This document shows positions 24,708 to 32,894 of a stretch of DNA of 64,000 nt, piece after piece. Origin of the DNA: Nocardioides sp. T2.26MG-1 (lineage in GTDB: Bacteria; Actinomycetota; Actinomycetes; Propionibacteriales; Nocardioidaceae); NCBI RefSeq assembly GCF_950101795.1, contig NZ_CATNLZ010000001.1, positions 565,382-629,381 of the forward strand, read 5' to 3'. The notes under the pieces are model-generated. The model saw only the letters and a program-made list of their open reading frames with translations. It had not been told where the DNA came from and did no database searches. A program made the translations under genes and the position numbers. Within the stretch, counting starts at the first letter, position 1, and every line of letters begins with the position of its first letter.

Positions 24708-25646
24708 ATGGCGACCATCGACCTCAGCACCCCGCCCCCACCGGCCGCCGGAGCGCTCGACGAGATGCCGCGGCGGCTCACCCTCACCCTCCCCGAGCTG
24801 CGCTACGTCGCCGAGCAGGCGGGGGGCGCCCCGCTGCCGTTCGAGACGGTCCCGGCCGGCGCCGACCCGACGCTCGCCGGCCGGCTCGGCGGCGACCCCG
24901 CGACCGGCACCGAGGCCGAGGCGTACGCCGCCGCGCTGGCCGCGCTGCACGAGCCGCGCGCCTCGCTGGCCCGCCGGGGCCTGCTGGTCGACACGGTCGT
25001 CGACGAGGGGCTGCTCGGTGCCGTCGGGCTGCTCGCGAAGCCGGCGGTCGCGGTCGACGTCGAGGTGGCTGCGGGCGGCGCCCGGGCACGCGCCTGGCAC
25101 CGGCAGCGAGCCGGCGCGGTCGCCAGCCTGGCGAGCGTGGACGGCCTCGTGTTCGAGCTGGCGTGGTTCCCGGTGCACCGGTGGGTCGACGAGCTGTCCC
25201 GGGTCGCCGTACTCCCCGAGGACCACGGGACCCGGGAGTCCGGGGTGCCCGGCCACGTCGACCTCCCCTACGCACTGCTCGACGCCGCCGGTGAGGCGGT
25301 CCGCGGGCACCGCTCCGACCTGCTCTCGGTGCTGGCCGCCGAGCACACCGGCCGGGCCCGCGACGGTGCGGGGCGCGCGGTCCCCGACCTCGAGGTCGTC
25401 ACGCTGCTCGGCGCCCTGGCCGACGAGTCGTGCGGCCGGCTCCGCGCGCTGGTCGCCGACGTCTCCGGCGACGTGACGACCGTGGTCGGGGTCGTCTCGT
25501 GGGTCCTGGTCGCCGACGGCTGGCGGGTGCTGCGGCCTCGCCGGGCCGACGGCGTCGACCGGGTCGTGGTCGAACGGGTCGCGCCCGGAGACCTCGCGCG
25601 CGAGCTCGCGCCGGTGCTCGCCGAGGTCGCGGGGGTGCAGCGATGA
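24708..25646 (+). CDS. EspG-like ESX secretion-associated protein
   Basis: A 312-residue protein with a pattern of strands and helices like the EspG fold: LTLTLPELRYVAEQAGGAPLPF, then a central VEVAAGGARARAWHRQRAGAVASLASVDGLVFELAWFPV sheet and a final VVSWVLVADGWRVLRP strand. EspG proteins are cytosolic chaperones that bind PE/PPE substrates of ESX systems. The assignment rests on overall character and context, not on a decisive motif. It begins 1 nt after partner B and overlaps the pseudo-hydrolase gene (ATGA), so it is produced together with both. Confidence 0.6.
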   Translation: MATIDLSTPPPPAAGALDEMPRRLTLTLPELRYVAEQAGGAPLPFETVPAGADPTLAGRLGGDPATGTEAEAYAAALAALHEPRASLARRGLLVDTVVDEGLLGAVGLLAKPAVAVDVEVAAGGARARAWHRQRAGAVASLASVDGLVFELAWFPVHRWVDELSRVAVLPEDHGTRESGVPGHVDLPYALLDAAGEAVRGHRSDLLSVLAAEHTGRARDGAGRAVPDLEVVTLLGALADESCGRLRALVADVSGDVTTVVGVVSWVLVADGWRVLRPRRADGVDRVVVERVAPGDLARELAPVLAEVAGVQR

Positions 25647-26929
25647 CGCCCGAGCGGACCGACCGCTACGACTCGCTGCTGCGGCTCGCCGACCTGTTCG
25701 ACGGCGCCGGCGCCGAGATGCGCAGCCGCGCCGCGCTCGGCGAACAGGTCCTCCGCGACCCCGGGGTCGCGGAGTCGGCGCCACTGTCGCCGACCACGTT
25801 CGGACGGGTCGACGAGCACGTGCGGGCGGCGACCACCGGACAGCGCGGCCTGCTCGGGCGGTCGGTCGAGCTGGACGCCGACGCGCTGGTCGTGCGCGCC
25901 ACCGTCCTCACCTACCGCTGGATCGACGAGCTCCAGGACGCCGCCTACCGCACGCTCGGCTCGATCGCGGGCCGTGCCGTCGGCTACCTCGCACCCGAGG
26001 TCGCCCTCGGTGGCGCGATCGTCTCCGCGGGGCTGATCGAGACCGACGCGCTCGACCGCGACGAGGTCGCGGCGTACCTCGACGAGCTCGCCCGGCACAA
26101 CCCCGAGCTCTTGGACCACGTCGCCGGCGGCGGTGGTCTCCTCGACGGCCTGCAGATGCGCTCGCTGCTGACGGCGAGCTTCCTCGCAGGCGACTCCGGC
26201 CCCGCTGCCGCTCGCGGCGGACTGCGGGCCGCGGGCGCCGAGCCGTTCGCCACGGACCTCGGCTCGGCGCTCCGTGACGTCGCGGGCGGCCTGGTCACCG
26301 CTCCCGCGGGGCCGCCGCACGCGGCATCGATCGACACCGATCACGGACGCCGACTGGCCGGTCTCGAGGACCTGATGACGGCGCTGACCTCGGCGCCCGA
26401 CTCGGTCTGCGTGCACGAGGTCGCGCCCGCGCGCTACGTCGCGTTCCTCCCCGGGCCGCACGTCGGTGCCGGGGGACGGCTGCTCCTGGCCGGCGGCGAC
26501 CACCTGACGTACGCCGAGCGCGCGATCCAGGCCATCGAGGCGGCGCTGCCGCGGGCCGACGAGCCGGCGCACGTGATGCTGGTCGGCTGCGCCCAAGGGG
26601 GCGTGACGGCGGTGGACATCGCGGCCGGCATCGTGCCGGCCGGCTTCGTCGTCGACCAGGTCGTCACCGCCGGGGCGCCGTCGGCGCTGGTGCCGCGGGT
26701 CCCGGGCCCGACCCGCGTGCTCTCGCTGGAGGACCGCTCCGACCCGGTGGCGCTGCTGGGCTCGCTGGTCAACGCCGACGCCGACAACCGGCTCACCGTC
26801 GTCTTCGACGGCGAGGGCGCCACCGGCTCCGCCGGCTACCTCGTCGGTGGCCGCGCGGCCGACGCCGCGCCACACCCCGAGCTGCAGGCCGAGATCGACC
26901 GGATCCGAGAGCTGGGCTTCCTCGGGTAG
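25643..26929 (+). CDS. Alpha/beta-hydrolase paralogue lacking the catalytic Ser and His (pseudoenzyme)
   Basis: A 428-residue paralogue of the hydrolase at 22797. Shared blocks include RSRAALGEQVLRDPGVAESAPLSPTTF, AATTG, VVTAGAPSA, RVLSLEDRSDPVALL and the C-terminal RELGFLG. The elbow reads GCAQGG, with A317 in place of the nucleophilic serine. The HDYHH segment of the paralogue is replaced by GSAGYL. Two of three catalytic elements are therefore gone, although the frame is intact. A role as a binding partner, decoy or immunity factor for the active paralogue is plausible but not shown. Confidence 0.75.
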   Translation: MTPERTDRYDSLLRLADLFDGAGAEMRSRAALGEQVLRDPGVAESAPLSPTTFGRVDEHVRAATTGQRGLLGRSVELDADALVVRATVLTYRWIDELQDAAYRTLGSIAGRAVGYLAPEVALGGAIVSAGLIETDALDRDEVAAYLDELARHNPELLDHVAGGGGLLDGLQMRSLLTASFLAGDSGPAAARGGLRAAGAEPFATDLGSALRDVAGGLVTAPAGPPHAASIDTDHGRRLAGLEDLMTALTSAPDSVCVHEVAPARYVAFLPGPHVGAGGRLLLAGGDHLTYAERAIQAIEAALPRADEPAHVMLVGCAQGGVTAVDIAAGIVPAGFVVDQVVTAGAPSALVPRVPGPTRVLSLEDRSDPVALLGSLVNADADNRLTVVFDGEGATGSAGYLVGGRAADAAPHPELQAEIDRIRELGFLG

Positions 26930-28300
26930 CTACAAGATGTCGTGCACCAGCTCGCCGAGCTGGGTGAGGTTGCGACACTCCACCATCGGCACGATGTCGC
27001 CGTACCTCGTCGCGGCGGAGTCGCCGGTGTCCCAGTGCCGGCGGTGCTCCGGGTTGAGCCACCAGGCGTGCCGGGCCGAGCCCGCGAGCCGCTTCAGCAC
27101 GTCGAGGTTGAGGTCGCTGTAGTTGGAGCGGGCGTCCCCGAGGATCAGCAGCGACGACTTCGGGCCGAGCGCGTCGGCGTGGTTCACCTCGAACTTCGCC
27201 AGCGCGCGGCCGTAGTTGGTGCGGCCCCACAGCGCCGCGTGCGCGGTGCTCGCGGCGAGGTCGGCCATCACGTCGGCGGGGTCGGCGCCGGGAGTGAAGT
27301 ACGGCGTGACCTCGTGGACGTGGTCGATGAACGTGAACGCCCGTACCTTCTCGAACTGGTCGCGCAGGGCGTAGACGAGCAGCAGCGTGAACTGCGCGAA
27401 GTTCGCGACCGAACCGCTCACGTCGCAGAGCACCACGAGCTCCGTGCGGTGCGGCCGCTTGGGCTTGTGGTGGGTGATCATCGGGACACCGCCGGTCGAC
27501 ATCGACGCGCGGACGGTGCGCCGGAAGTCGAGCGGTCCCCGTCGGCGGGCGTGGTGCTCCTGGGTGAGGCGGGTGGCCAGGCGTCGGGCCAGCGGGTAGA
27601 TCTCGCGCCGCATCTCCTCGAGATCCGCCTTGCGCGCGGCGGTGAAGTCGAGCCGGTCGATGGTGGGGCGGACCGCGACGCCGGCGACGTGGTCGGGCCC
27701 CTTCTCCTCGGCGATCCGGCGCCGTGCGTCGGCCTCGACCAGCGTGGTGAACGAGCCGATCCGGCGCGCGGCCTCGCGGCGCCCGTCGTCCTCGGGCCGG
27801 CCCGCGGCGAGCAGAGCCGCGACGATCCGGTCGGTCAGCTCGGCGGGCGCGACCCGCTGCAGGGCGGTGTACGCCGACCACGACGACAGGCCCGGACCGC
27901 GGCCCGGCATCGCGCCGAAGCGCGCGACCATGTCCGCCGCCAGCTCGACCATCGCCTGCCGGTCGCCCTCGGCCAGGGCGTCGACGACCTGGTCGCGGAA
28001 GCCGGACAGCGCCTCGGCGTTGTCGCGGACGCCGCCCTCGGGGTCCTGCTCCCGGGTCGCCGCGGCCGCCCCGTCGCCCACCATCCGCGGGAAGTAGAGG
28101 TCGAACAGGGCGTCGAACGTGGGCCGCTGCGACTGCTTCTTGACCAGCGTGGCGGCGTACCCCGCCCGTACCGTCGCGCGGTCGTCCCACTCCAGGGCCC
28201 GCAGCGCCCGGATCGCGTCGAGGTCCTCGGCGAGCGACACCGACAGCCCGGCGCCCCGCAGGGCCTCCAGGAACTGGATGTGGCGGTCGACGAGACTCAT
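26930..28300 (-). CDS. VWA domain protein, CoxE-like
   Basis: A 456-residue protein with a helical N-terminal half and a C-terminal von Willebrand A domain. The metal-ion site is DVSGS (293-297), with later elements TNYGR and LGDARSNY. With the MoxR ATPase encoded 10 nt upstream, it forms a pair like CoxE/CoxD or other MoxR-VWA chaperone systems that insert metals or remodel complexes. No oxidoreductase gene is adjacent, so the client is unknown. It is convergent with the pseudo-hydrolase gene, with no gap. Confidence 0.88.
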   Translation of the reverse strand: MSLVDRHIQFLEALRGAGLSVSLAEDLDAIRALRALEWDDRATVRAGYAATLVKKQSQRPTFDALFDLYFPRMVGDGAAAATREQDPEGGVRDNAEALSGFRDQVVDALAEGDRQAMVELAADMVARFGAMPGRGPGLSSWSAYTALQRVAPAELTDRIVAALLAAGRPEDDGRREAARRIGSFTTLVEADARRRIAEEKGPDHVAGVAVRPTIDRLDFTAARKADLEEMRREIYPLARRLATRLTQEHHARRRGPLDFRRTVRASMSTGGVPMITHHKPKRPHRTELVVLCDVSGSVANFAQFTLLLVYALRDQFEKVRAFTFIDHVHEVTPYFTPGADPADVMADLAASTAHAALWGRTNYGRALAKFEVNHADALGPKSSLLILGDARSNYSDLNLDVLKRLAGSARHAWWLNPEHRRHWDTGDSAATRYGDIVPMVECRNLTQLGELVHDIL

Positions 28301-28310
28301 GACGGCACGC

Positions 28311-29189
<879 letters not shown>

Positions 29190-29360
29190 GCGCGACATCC
29201 TCGCGCACAACGACGCTCCCCGCCGGTGGGGTGTGACCCAGGCGACCTGGGCCCGCGGTCGCGTCACCTCGACCGGTCCTCCTCGTTGTCGATCTGGGAG
29301 AGGGACGCGCGGGTCCTGGGGGGACAGGCGCGGAGGAACGGCACAGGAGGAGCGAGACCC

Positions 29361-29726
29361 ATGCCCCACCGACTCCCTGGTCGCGTGCGCCTTGCGTGCG
29401 GTGCGGTCAAGCTCGCGGTCGTCGCCGTGCTGGCCGTGCTGGCCCTCGGCAGCGGCCCCGGCGCGGCCGTGGGGCAGCGGAGCTCGGCTCCCGTGGACGT
29501 CGACCAGCAGCTCGCCGCCCAGCCCGGCCCCGTGGCGCGCAAGCTCGCGCGGCACCACTGCTCGCCCACCGGCTTCGACGACGGCCGGCAGCCGGTCTCG
29601 GCCGTGGTCCGCTCCGCCCGCGGCGCGCTCCGGTTCGTGGACTTCGACACCGGCTGGCGGGTCTACACCCGCCACGGCGCGGCCACGCTGGTGGCGGTCT
29701 GCCTCGACGACCCGCCGGTGCGGTAG
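29361..29726 (+). CDS. Small secreted protein, unknown function
   Basis: A 121-residue protein with a basic N-terminus and a hydrophobic stretch (LAVVAVLAVLALGSGPGAAV), an apparent signal peptide cleaved near residue 35-40. The mature part contains two cysteines (HHCSPTGF and AVCLDDPP) that could form a disulfide. The start is at 29361 with AGGAGG about 9-12 nt upstream. I do not recognise a family. It is followed by a nested inverted repeat that probably ends the transcript. Confidence 0.7.
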   Translation: MPHRLPGRVRLACGAVKLAVVAVLAVLALGSGPGAAVGQRSSAPVDVDQQLAAQPGPVARKLARHHCSPTGFDDGRQPVSAVVRSARGALRFVDFDTGWRVYTRHGAATLVAVCLDDPPVR

Positions 29727-29746
29727 GCGCTTGCGGGGTTCGGCTG

Positions 29747-29812
29747 CTGGCAGCCGATCCCCGCACGACACGCCGGGGCCCATCGGCGTGTCGTGCGGGT
29801 TCCGGCTGCCAG
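29747..29812. terminator. Nested inverted repeat, probable bidirectional terminator
   Basis: A perfect 16-bp stem (29760-29775 with 29784-29799, 8-nt loop) is nested inside a second 9-bp pairing, CTGGCAGCC (29747-29755) with GGCTGCCAG (29804-29812). It lies between the convergent secreted-protein gene and the enoyl-CoA hydratase gene. Confidence 0.7.
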
Positions 29813-29853
29813 GTGTGACCGGTGGTGCCGTTGAGGCGGCGCCTCAGCGGGCG

Positions 29854-30627
29854 CTACGACGGGGCCGACCCGTGCCGGCCCTCGCCGCCGGCGAACCGCG
29901 CCGCGCCGTCGAGCGCCCCGGCCGCCAGCGACACCAGGCCGTGCCGCAGCTCACCGGCCATCGCGTCCTCCTCGCTGAGGCCGTCCTGCTCGAGCAGCGA
30001 GAGCCGGTCCTGGCGCAGGCACTCCTGGGGCAGCGCCGCCAGCGAGCGGGCCAGCGCCTCGGCCTCGACCCGGGCCTGCCCGACCGGCACCACCCGGTTG
30101 ACCAGGCCCATCCGCTCGGCCTCCCACGCGTCCACGGGCCGGCCGGTGAGGACCAGGTCCATCGCACGGCTCGTGCCGATCAGCCGCGGCAGCCGCACCG
30201 TGCCCCCGTCGATCAGCGGCACGCCCCAGCGCCGGCAGAACACGCCCAGCACCGCGTCGCCCGCCGCCACCCGCAGGTCGCACCACAGCGCCAGCTCGAG
30301 GCCGCCGGCGACGGCGTACCCCTCGATCGCGGCGATGACGGGCTTGGAGAGGCGCATCCGGGTCGGCCCCATCGGGCCGTCGGCTCCCTCGATGGGCTCG
30401 GCGACCTGGTTGCCGCGCTCGGTGCCGATCGCCTTGAGGTCGGCGCCCGCGCAGAACGTGCCGCCGTCGCCGTACAGCACCGCGACGCTCTGCGTGTCGT
30501 CCGCGTCGAACGCCCGGAACGCCGAGGCCAGCGCCGCGGCGGTCGGGCCGTCGACGGCGTTGCGGGCCTCGGGACGGTCCAGCACCACGGTGGTCACCGC
30601 ACCGTCGACCTCCACCCGGACGCTCAC
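29854..30627 (-). CDS. Enoyl-CoA hydratase/isomerase family protein
   Basis: A 257-residue crotonase-fold protein. RPEARNAVDG opens the fold, GGTFCAGADLKAIG forms the oxyanion hole, and AIEGYAVAGGLELALWCDLRVAA contains the first acidic residue. At the place of the second catalytic glutamate the sequence is VPLIDGGTVRLPRLIG, with Asp, so activity may be altered. The GTG start at 30627 overlaps the stop of the gamma-carbonic anhydrase gene (GTGA), forming a two-gene operon. The substrate is unknown. Confidence 0.88.
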   Translation of the reverse strand: MSVRVEVDGAVTTVVLDRPEARNAVDGPTAAALASAFRAFDADDTQSVAVLYGDGGTFCAGADLKAIGTERGNQVAEPIEGADGPMGPTRMRLSKPVIAAIEGYAVAGGLELALWCDLRVAAGDAVLGVFCRRWGVPLIDGGTVRLPRLIGTSRAMDLVLTGRPVDAWEAERMGLVNRVVPVGQARVEAEALARSLAALPQECLRQDRLSLLEQDGLSEEDAMAGELRHGLVSLAAGALDGAARFAGGEGRHGSAPS

Positions 30628-31166
30628 GACTCGACCGTCCCGGAGACCTCGACGATGCCTGCCGCGTGCCGCTGCGCGAGCTCGCGGTAGTACGGCGGGT
30701 TCTGCTCGACCCAGAACTCCGACGACGTGCCCTCGATGGGCTTCGTGGGCCGGGCGGGTACGCCGGCGGCCACCATGCCTCCGGGCAGCTCGGTGCCCGG
30801 CGTCACCACGGAGCCCGCGGCGACCAGCGTCCGCGGCCCGACGACCGCCCGGTCGAGGAGTGTCGAGCCGTTGCCGACGAGCGCCTGCTCGCCGACCTCG
30901 CGGCAGTGCACGACGCACCCGTGGCCGATGGTGGCGTCGCGGCCGATCACCAGGGTCTCGCCGGGCGCAGCGTGGAGCACGGAGTTGTCCTGCACGTTCG
31001 CCCCCTCGCGGACCACGATCGTGCAGATGTCGGCGCGCAGCACCGCGCCGTACCAGACGCTGGCACCGCGCTCGACGGTCACGTCGCCGATCAGCGTGGC
31101 GGTCGGGGCGACGAACGCCTCGGGGTGGACGGTCGGGCGCTTGCCCTCGAACTCGAAGGAGACCAT
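30624..31166 (-). CDS. Gamma-class carbonic anhydrase family protein
   Basis: A 180-residue left-handed beta-helix protein built of hexapeptide repeats (PTATLIGDVTVERGASVWYGAVLRAD). The three metal histidines are present: one in NSVLHAAPG and the pair IGHGCVVHCRE. Members bind Zn, Fe or Co, and some hydrate CO2. In actinobacteria this type often accompanies CoA-metabolism genes, as here with the overlapping enoyl-CoA hydratase. The start may be 31166 (MVSFEFEG) or 31175; no strong ribosome site separates them. Confidence 0.88.
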   Translation of the reverse strand: MVSFEFEGKRPTVHPEAFVAPTATLIGDVTVERGASVWYGAVLRADICTIVVREGANVQDNSVLHAAPGETLVIGRDATIGHGCVVHCREVGEQALVGNGSTLLDRAVVGPRTLVAAGSVVTPGTELPGGMVAAGVPARPTKPIEGTSSEFWVEQNPPYYRELAQRHAAGIVEVSGTVES

Positions 31167-31185
31167 GGGGCCCATTCCACACGGT

Positions 31186-31410
31186 TCAGCGCGTCCGCCG
31201 GCGCAGCACCACCACGACGGTCGCCGCATAGAGGGCTCCGATCAGGACGGCGAAGATGCTCTCGGCCGCGGCCGGCACGTCGACGTCCACGTTCGTGGCG
31301 GCCACGAGCACCGCGAGCACCAGCACCGGCAGGCCCCAGAGCAGGGCCGCGCCGAACACCGCCGCGACGATGTCGAGCGTCTGCTCGTCCCGCTCCTGCT
31401 GCGTGCGCAC
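31186..31410 (-). CDS. Small membrane protein with two helices
   Basis: A 74-residue protein. A charged N-terminus (RTQQERDEQT) is followed by two hydrophobic segments (IVAAVFGAALLWGLPVLVLAVLVAA and IFAVLIGALYAATVVVVL) and a basic RRRTR tail inside the cell. The start is taken as GTG 31410. No family is recognised. It lies 19 nt upstream of the carbonic anhydrase gene and could belong to that operon. Confidence 0.6.
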   Translation of the reverse strand: MRTQQERDEQTLDIVAAVFGAALLWGLPVLVLAVLVAATNVDVDVPAAAESIFAVLIGALYAATVVVVLRRRTR

Positions 31411-31457
31411 GGTTCGATCATCCGTCGCCCGCGGCGGGAAGGGAACGGGCACGAGTA

Positions 31458-31562
31458 ACGGCGAGAGGAGCCCCGCCGTATGACACGGCCATGGTCGGGA
31501 CCGGTGCCCGGGCTTGCGCCTGGTTCCCGCGGTCCGATTCCTGTGTCGGCTCCTCTCGCCGT
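31458..31562. ncRNA. Candidate structured RNA or long-stem element
   Basis: The ends form a perfect 15-bp stem, ACGGCGAGAGGAGCC (31458-31472) with 31548-31562. Inside are collinear nested pairings: 31482-31486 with 31543-31547, 31498-31502 with 31531-31535, and 31508-31513 with 31518-31523 around a TTGC loop. Orientation is undecided. It lies in the 286-bp gap before the first DUF1918 gene and upstream of that gene's promoter motif, so it is probably not its leader. It matches no riboswitch class that I recognise. Confidence 0.45.
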
Positions 31563-31598
31563 GGTCCCATCACACCTCGCCGGAGGCCCTGTGGTGCA

Positions 31599-31612
31599 GG
31601 GGCGAAGGTCTC
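31599..31612 (+). promoter_or_regulatory. Putative activator site of the first DUF1918 gene
   Basis: GGGGCGAAGGTCTC is repeated exactly at 31937-31950 before the second DUF1918 gene. In both cases a TANNNT -10 hexamer (TAACGT, 31658-31663; TACCGT, 31997-32002) begins 45-46 nt downstream, which is the spacing expected for an activator. A variant precedes the DUF1876 gene at 32655-32668. Confidence 0.55.
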
Positions 31613-31696
31613 CTATCTCGGGGGCCCCCGGCCCTCCCGGCCACCGACCGCGCCTCCTAACGTCGACAAAGGACTGACCACGAGAGGGACGTGAGC

Positions 31697-31903
31697 ATGT
31701 ACGCGATCAAGGGCGACCGGTTGCTCGTCCAGGGCAACCGCGCCGGCGAGCCGTTGCGCGACGGCGAGATCATCGCCGTCCGCGGTGACGACGGGGCGCC
31801 GCCGTACCTCGTCCGCTGGACCGACGACGGCCACGTGTCGCTGACCTACCCGGGTCCGGAGACCTGGATCCAGCACTTCGTGCACGCCCCCAGCATGGAC
31901 TGA
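31697..31903 (+). CDS. DUF1918 domain protein, copy 1
   Basis: A 68-residue SH3-barrel-like protein (KGDRLLVQGNRAGEPLRDGEIIAVRGDDGAPPYLVRW). DUF1918 proteins are small actinobacterial proteins of unknown function, often found with universal stress or hypoxia genes. The start at 31697 follows GAGAGGGA with an 8-nt spacer. It is about 65% similar by eye to the second copy 130 nt downstream, and each copy has its own promoter with a shared motif. Confidence 0.85.
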   Translation: MYAIKGDRLLVQGNRAGEPLRDGEIIAVRGDDGAPPYLVRWTDDGHVSLTYPGPETWIQHFVHAPSMD

Positions 31904-31936
31904 CCTGGCAGCCACCGCGGCCGAGTGCGACCGGCC

Positions 31937-31950
31937 GGGGCGAAGGTCTC
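31937..31950 (+). promoter_or_regulatory. Putative activator site of the second DUF1918 gene
   Basis: An exact second copy of GGGGCGAAGGTCTC, 83 nt before the ATG at 32034. The first copy is 84 nt before its ATG. The surrounding sequence is otherwise different, so the conservation is not simple duplication. Confidence 0.55.
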
Positions 31951-32033
31951 ACCTCCCGGAGGTCACAGGCCTCTTCCGGTGCTGCCGGCGACCTTCTACC
32001 GTCAGACCATTACCGGTCTGGGAAGGAGCCACC

Positions 32034-32237
32034 ATGCACGCGACCAAGGGCGACCGTCTCGTCATCCACGGCAACCACGTCGGTGAGCCGCTCCGCGACG
32101 GAGAGATCGTCGACGTGCGCGGTCCCGACGGCGCACCGCCGTACGTCGTCCGCTGGGCCGACAGCGGCCACGAGTCCCTCACCTACCCCGGACCCGATGC
32201 CGAGGTCCAGCACCTGGGGCACGAGGACACGGACTGA
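32034..32237 (+). CDS. DUF1918 domain protein, copy 2
   Basis: A 67-residue paralogue of the preceding gene (KGDRLVIHGNHVGEPLRDGEIVDVRGPDGAPPYVVRW, then a SLTYPGPDAEVQHLGH tail). The start at 32034 has GGAAGGAG about 6 nt upstream. It is convergent with the DUF1876 gene. Its function is unknown; a stress-induced role is suggested only by the family's usual neighbours and the shared promoter motif. Confidence 0.85.
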   Translation: MHATKGDRLVIHGNHVGEPLRDGEIVDVRGPDGAPPYVVRWADSGHESLTYPGPDAEVQHLGHEDTD

Positions 32238-32324
32238 ATCGAGGCCGAACTGGGCGCCGTCCCGGCCGCTGCGTGAGCGGACGGGACGGCGTATCCGACC
32301 GGGCGGGCCGCGCCCGGTCGGACG

Positions 32325-32594
32325 TCAGTGGGTCAGGTGCACCGGCTTGCGGGTGACCGCGCCGATGTCGACGGCGGCGGTCTCGAGCAGCTGGTGCGCG
32401 AGGTCGGCCAGCGCTCGCGCGGCCGCCAGCTCGCTGCCGATCTCGGGCACCTCCGGGTCGGCCGGGTTCAGCCGGGCGATGCCCCATCCGGTGAGCGTGA
32501 CCGCGGAGAGCTCGGTCGAGAGGCGCGCCTCGGCGCGCGTCTTGCCGTCGTGCTCCCCGATGAAGATCTCCACCGACCAGGTCGTGGTGTGCAT
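32325..32594 (-). CDS. DUF1876 (dsRBD-like) domain protein
   Basis: An 89-residue protein (WSVEIFIGEHDGKTRAEARLSTELSAVTLTGWGIARLNP) with the alpha-beta layout of DUF1876. These small actinobacterial proteins frequently occur beside DUF1918 proteins and universal stress proteins. The start is the ATG at 32594 with GAGG about 8 nt upstream. A version of the DUF1918 promoter motif lies 61 nt upstream. Confidence 0.85.
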   Translation of the reverse strand: MHTTTWSVEIFIGEHDGKTRAEARLSTELSAVTLTGWGIARLNPADPEVPEIGSELAAARALADLAHQLLETAAVDIGAVTRKPVHLTH

Positions 32595-32654
32595 GGTCCC
32601 TCCTCGGTGTCGTCGTCTCCTCCCAGCGAGGCACCGGGACGGTCCGGTCCACCA

Positions 32655-32668
32655 GAGGCCAAGGTCAC
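32655..32668 (-). promoter_or_regulatory. Variant of the DUF1918 motif upstream of DUF1876
   Basis: GAGGCCAAGGTCAC on the + strand matches GGGGCGAAGGTCTC at 11 of 14 positions, in the opposite orientation relative to the gene it precedes. A nearby GGGACGGTCC (32637-32646) is a second dyad-like candidate. Confidence 0.4.
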
Positions 32669-32720
32669 GAGCGCGGGGGGACGTCAGGGCGGTTCACCTG
32701 ATGACACGCACCGCGGACGA

Positions 32721-32759
32721 GAACGGCCCCCGATCCGCAGTGCGGATCGGGGGCCGTTC
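32721..32759. terminator. Perfect 19-bp hairpin after tRNA-Ser
   Basis: GAACGGCCCCCGATCCGCA (32721-32739) and its exact complement (32741-32759) flank a single G. It starts 3 nt beyond the encoded CCA end of the - strand tRNA-Ser and is the obvious terminator of that transcript. Confidence 0.8.
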
Positions 32760-32762
32760 CCA

Positions 32763-32852
32763 TGGCGGTGGCGGAGGGATTTGAACCCTCGGTGGGCTTG
32801 CACCCACAAACGCTTTCGAGGCGTTCTCCTTAGGCCGCTCGGACACGCCACC
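32763..32852 (-). tRNA. tRNA-Ser (anticodon CGA)
   Basis: On the - strand the acceptor arms GGTGGCG and CGCCACC pair. The anticodon loop CTCGAAA gives CGA, which reads UCG. The long variable arm (GTGGGTGCAAGCCCAC) is typical of tRNA-Ser, the T loop is GGTTCAAATCC, and CCA is encoded at 32765-32763. Confidence 0.96.
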
Positions 32853-32894
32853 GCCGGAGAGAGTACCGGAGCGGCCCGGTGGCGACGAAATCCG

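Noticed and set aside
31458..31562. Known riboswitch (cobalamin, TPP, ydaO, SAM)
   Set aside because: None of the conserved core sequences of these classes is present, and the element is upstream of the apparent promoter of the next gene.
32763..32852. Integrated element at tRNA-Ser(CGA)
   Set aside because: No integrase gene, no direct repeat of the tRNA 3' end and no change in gene style are visible on either side. The tRNA is followed by its own terminator hairpin.
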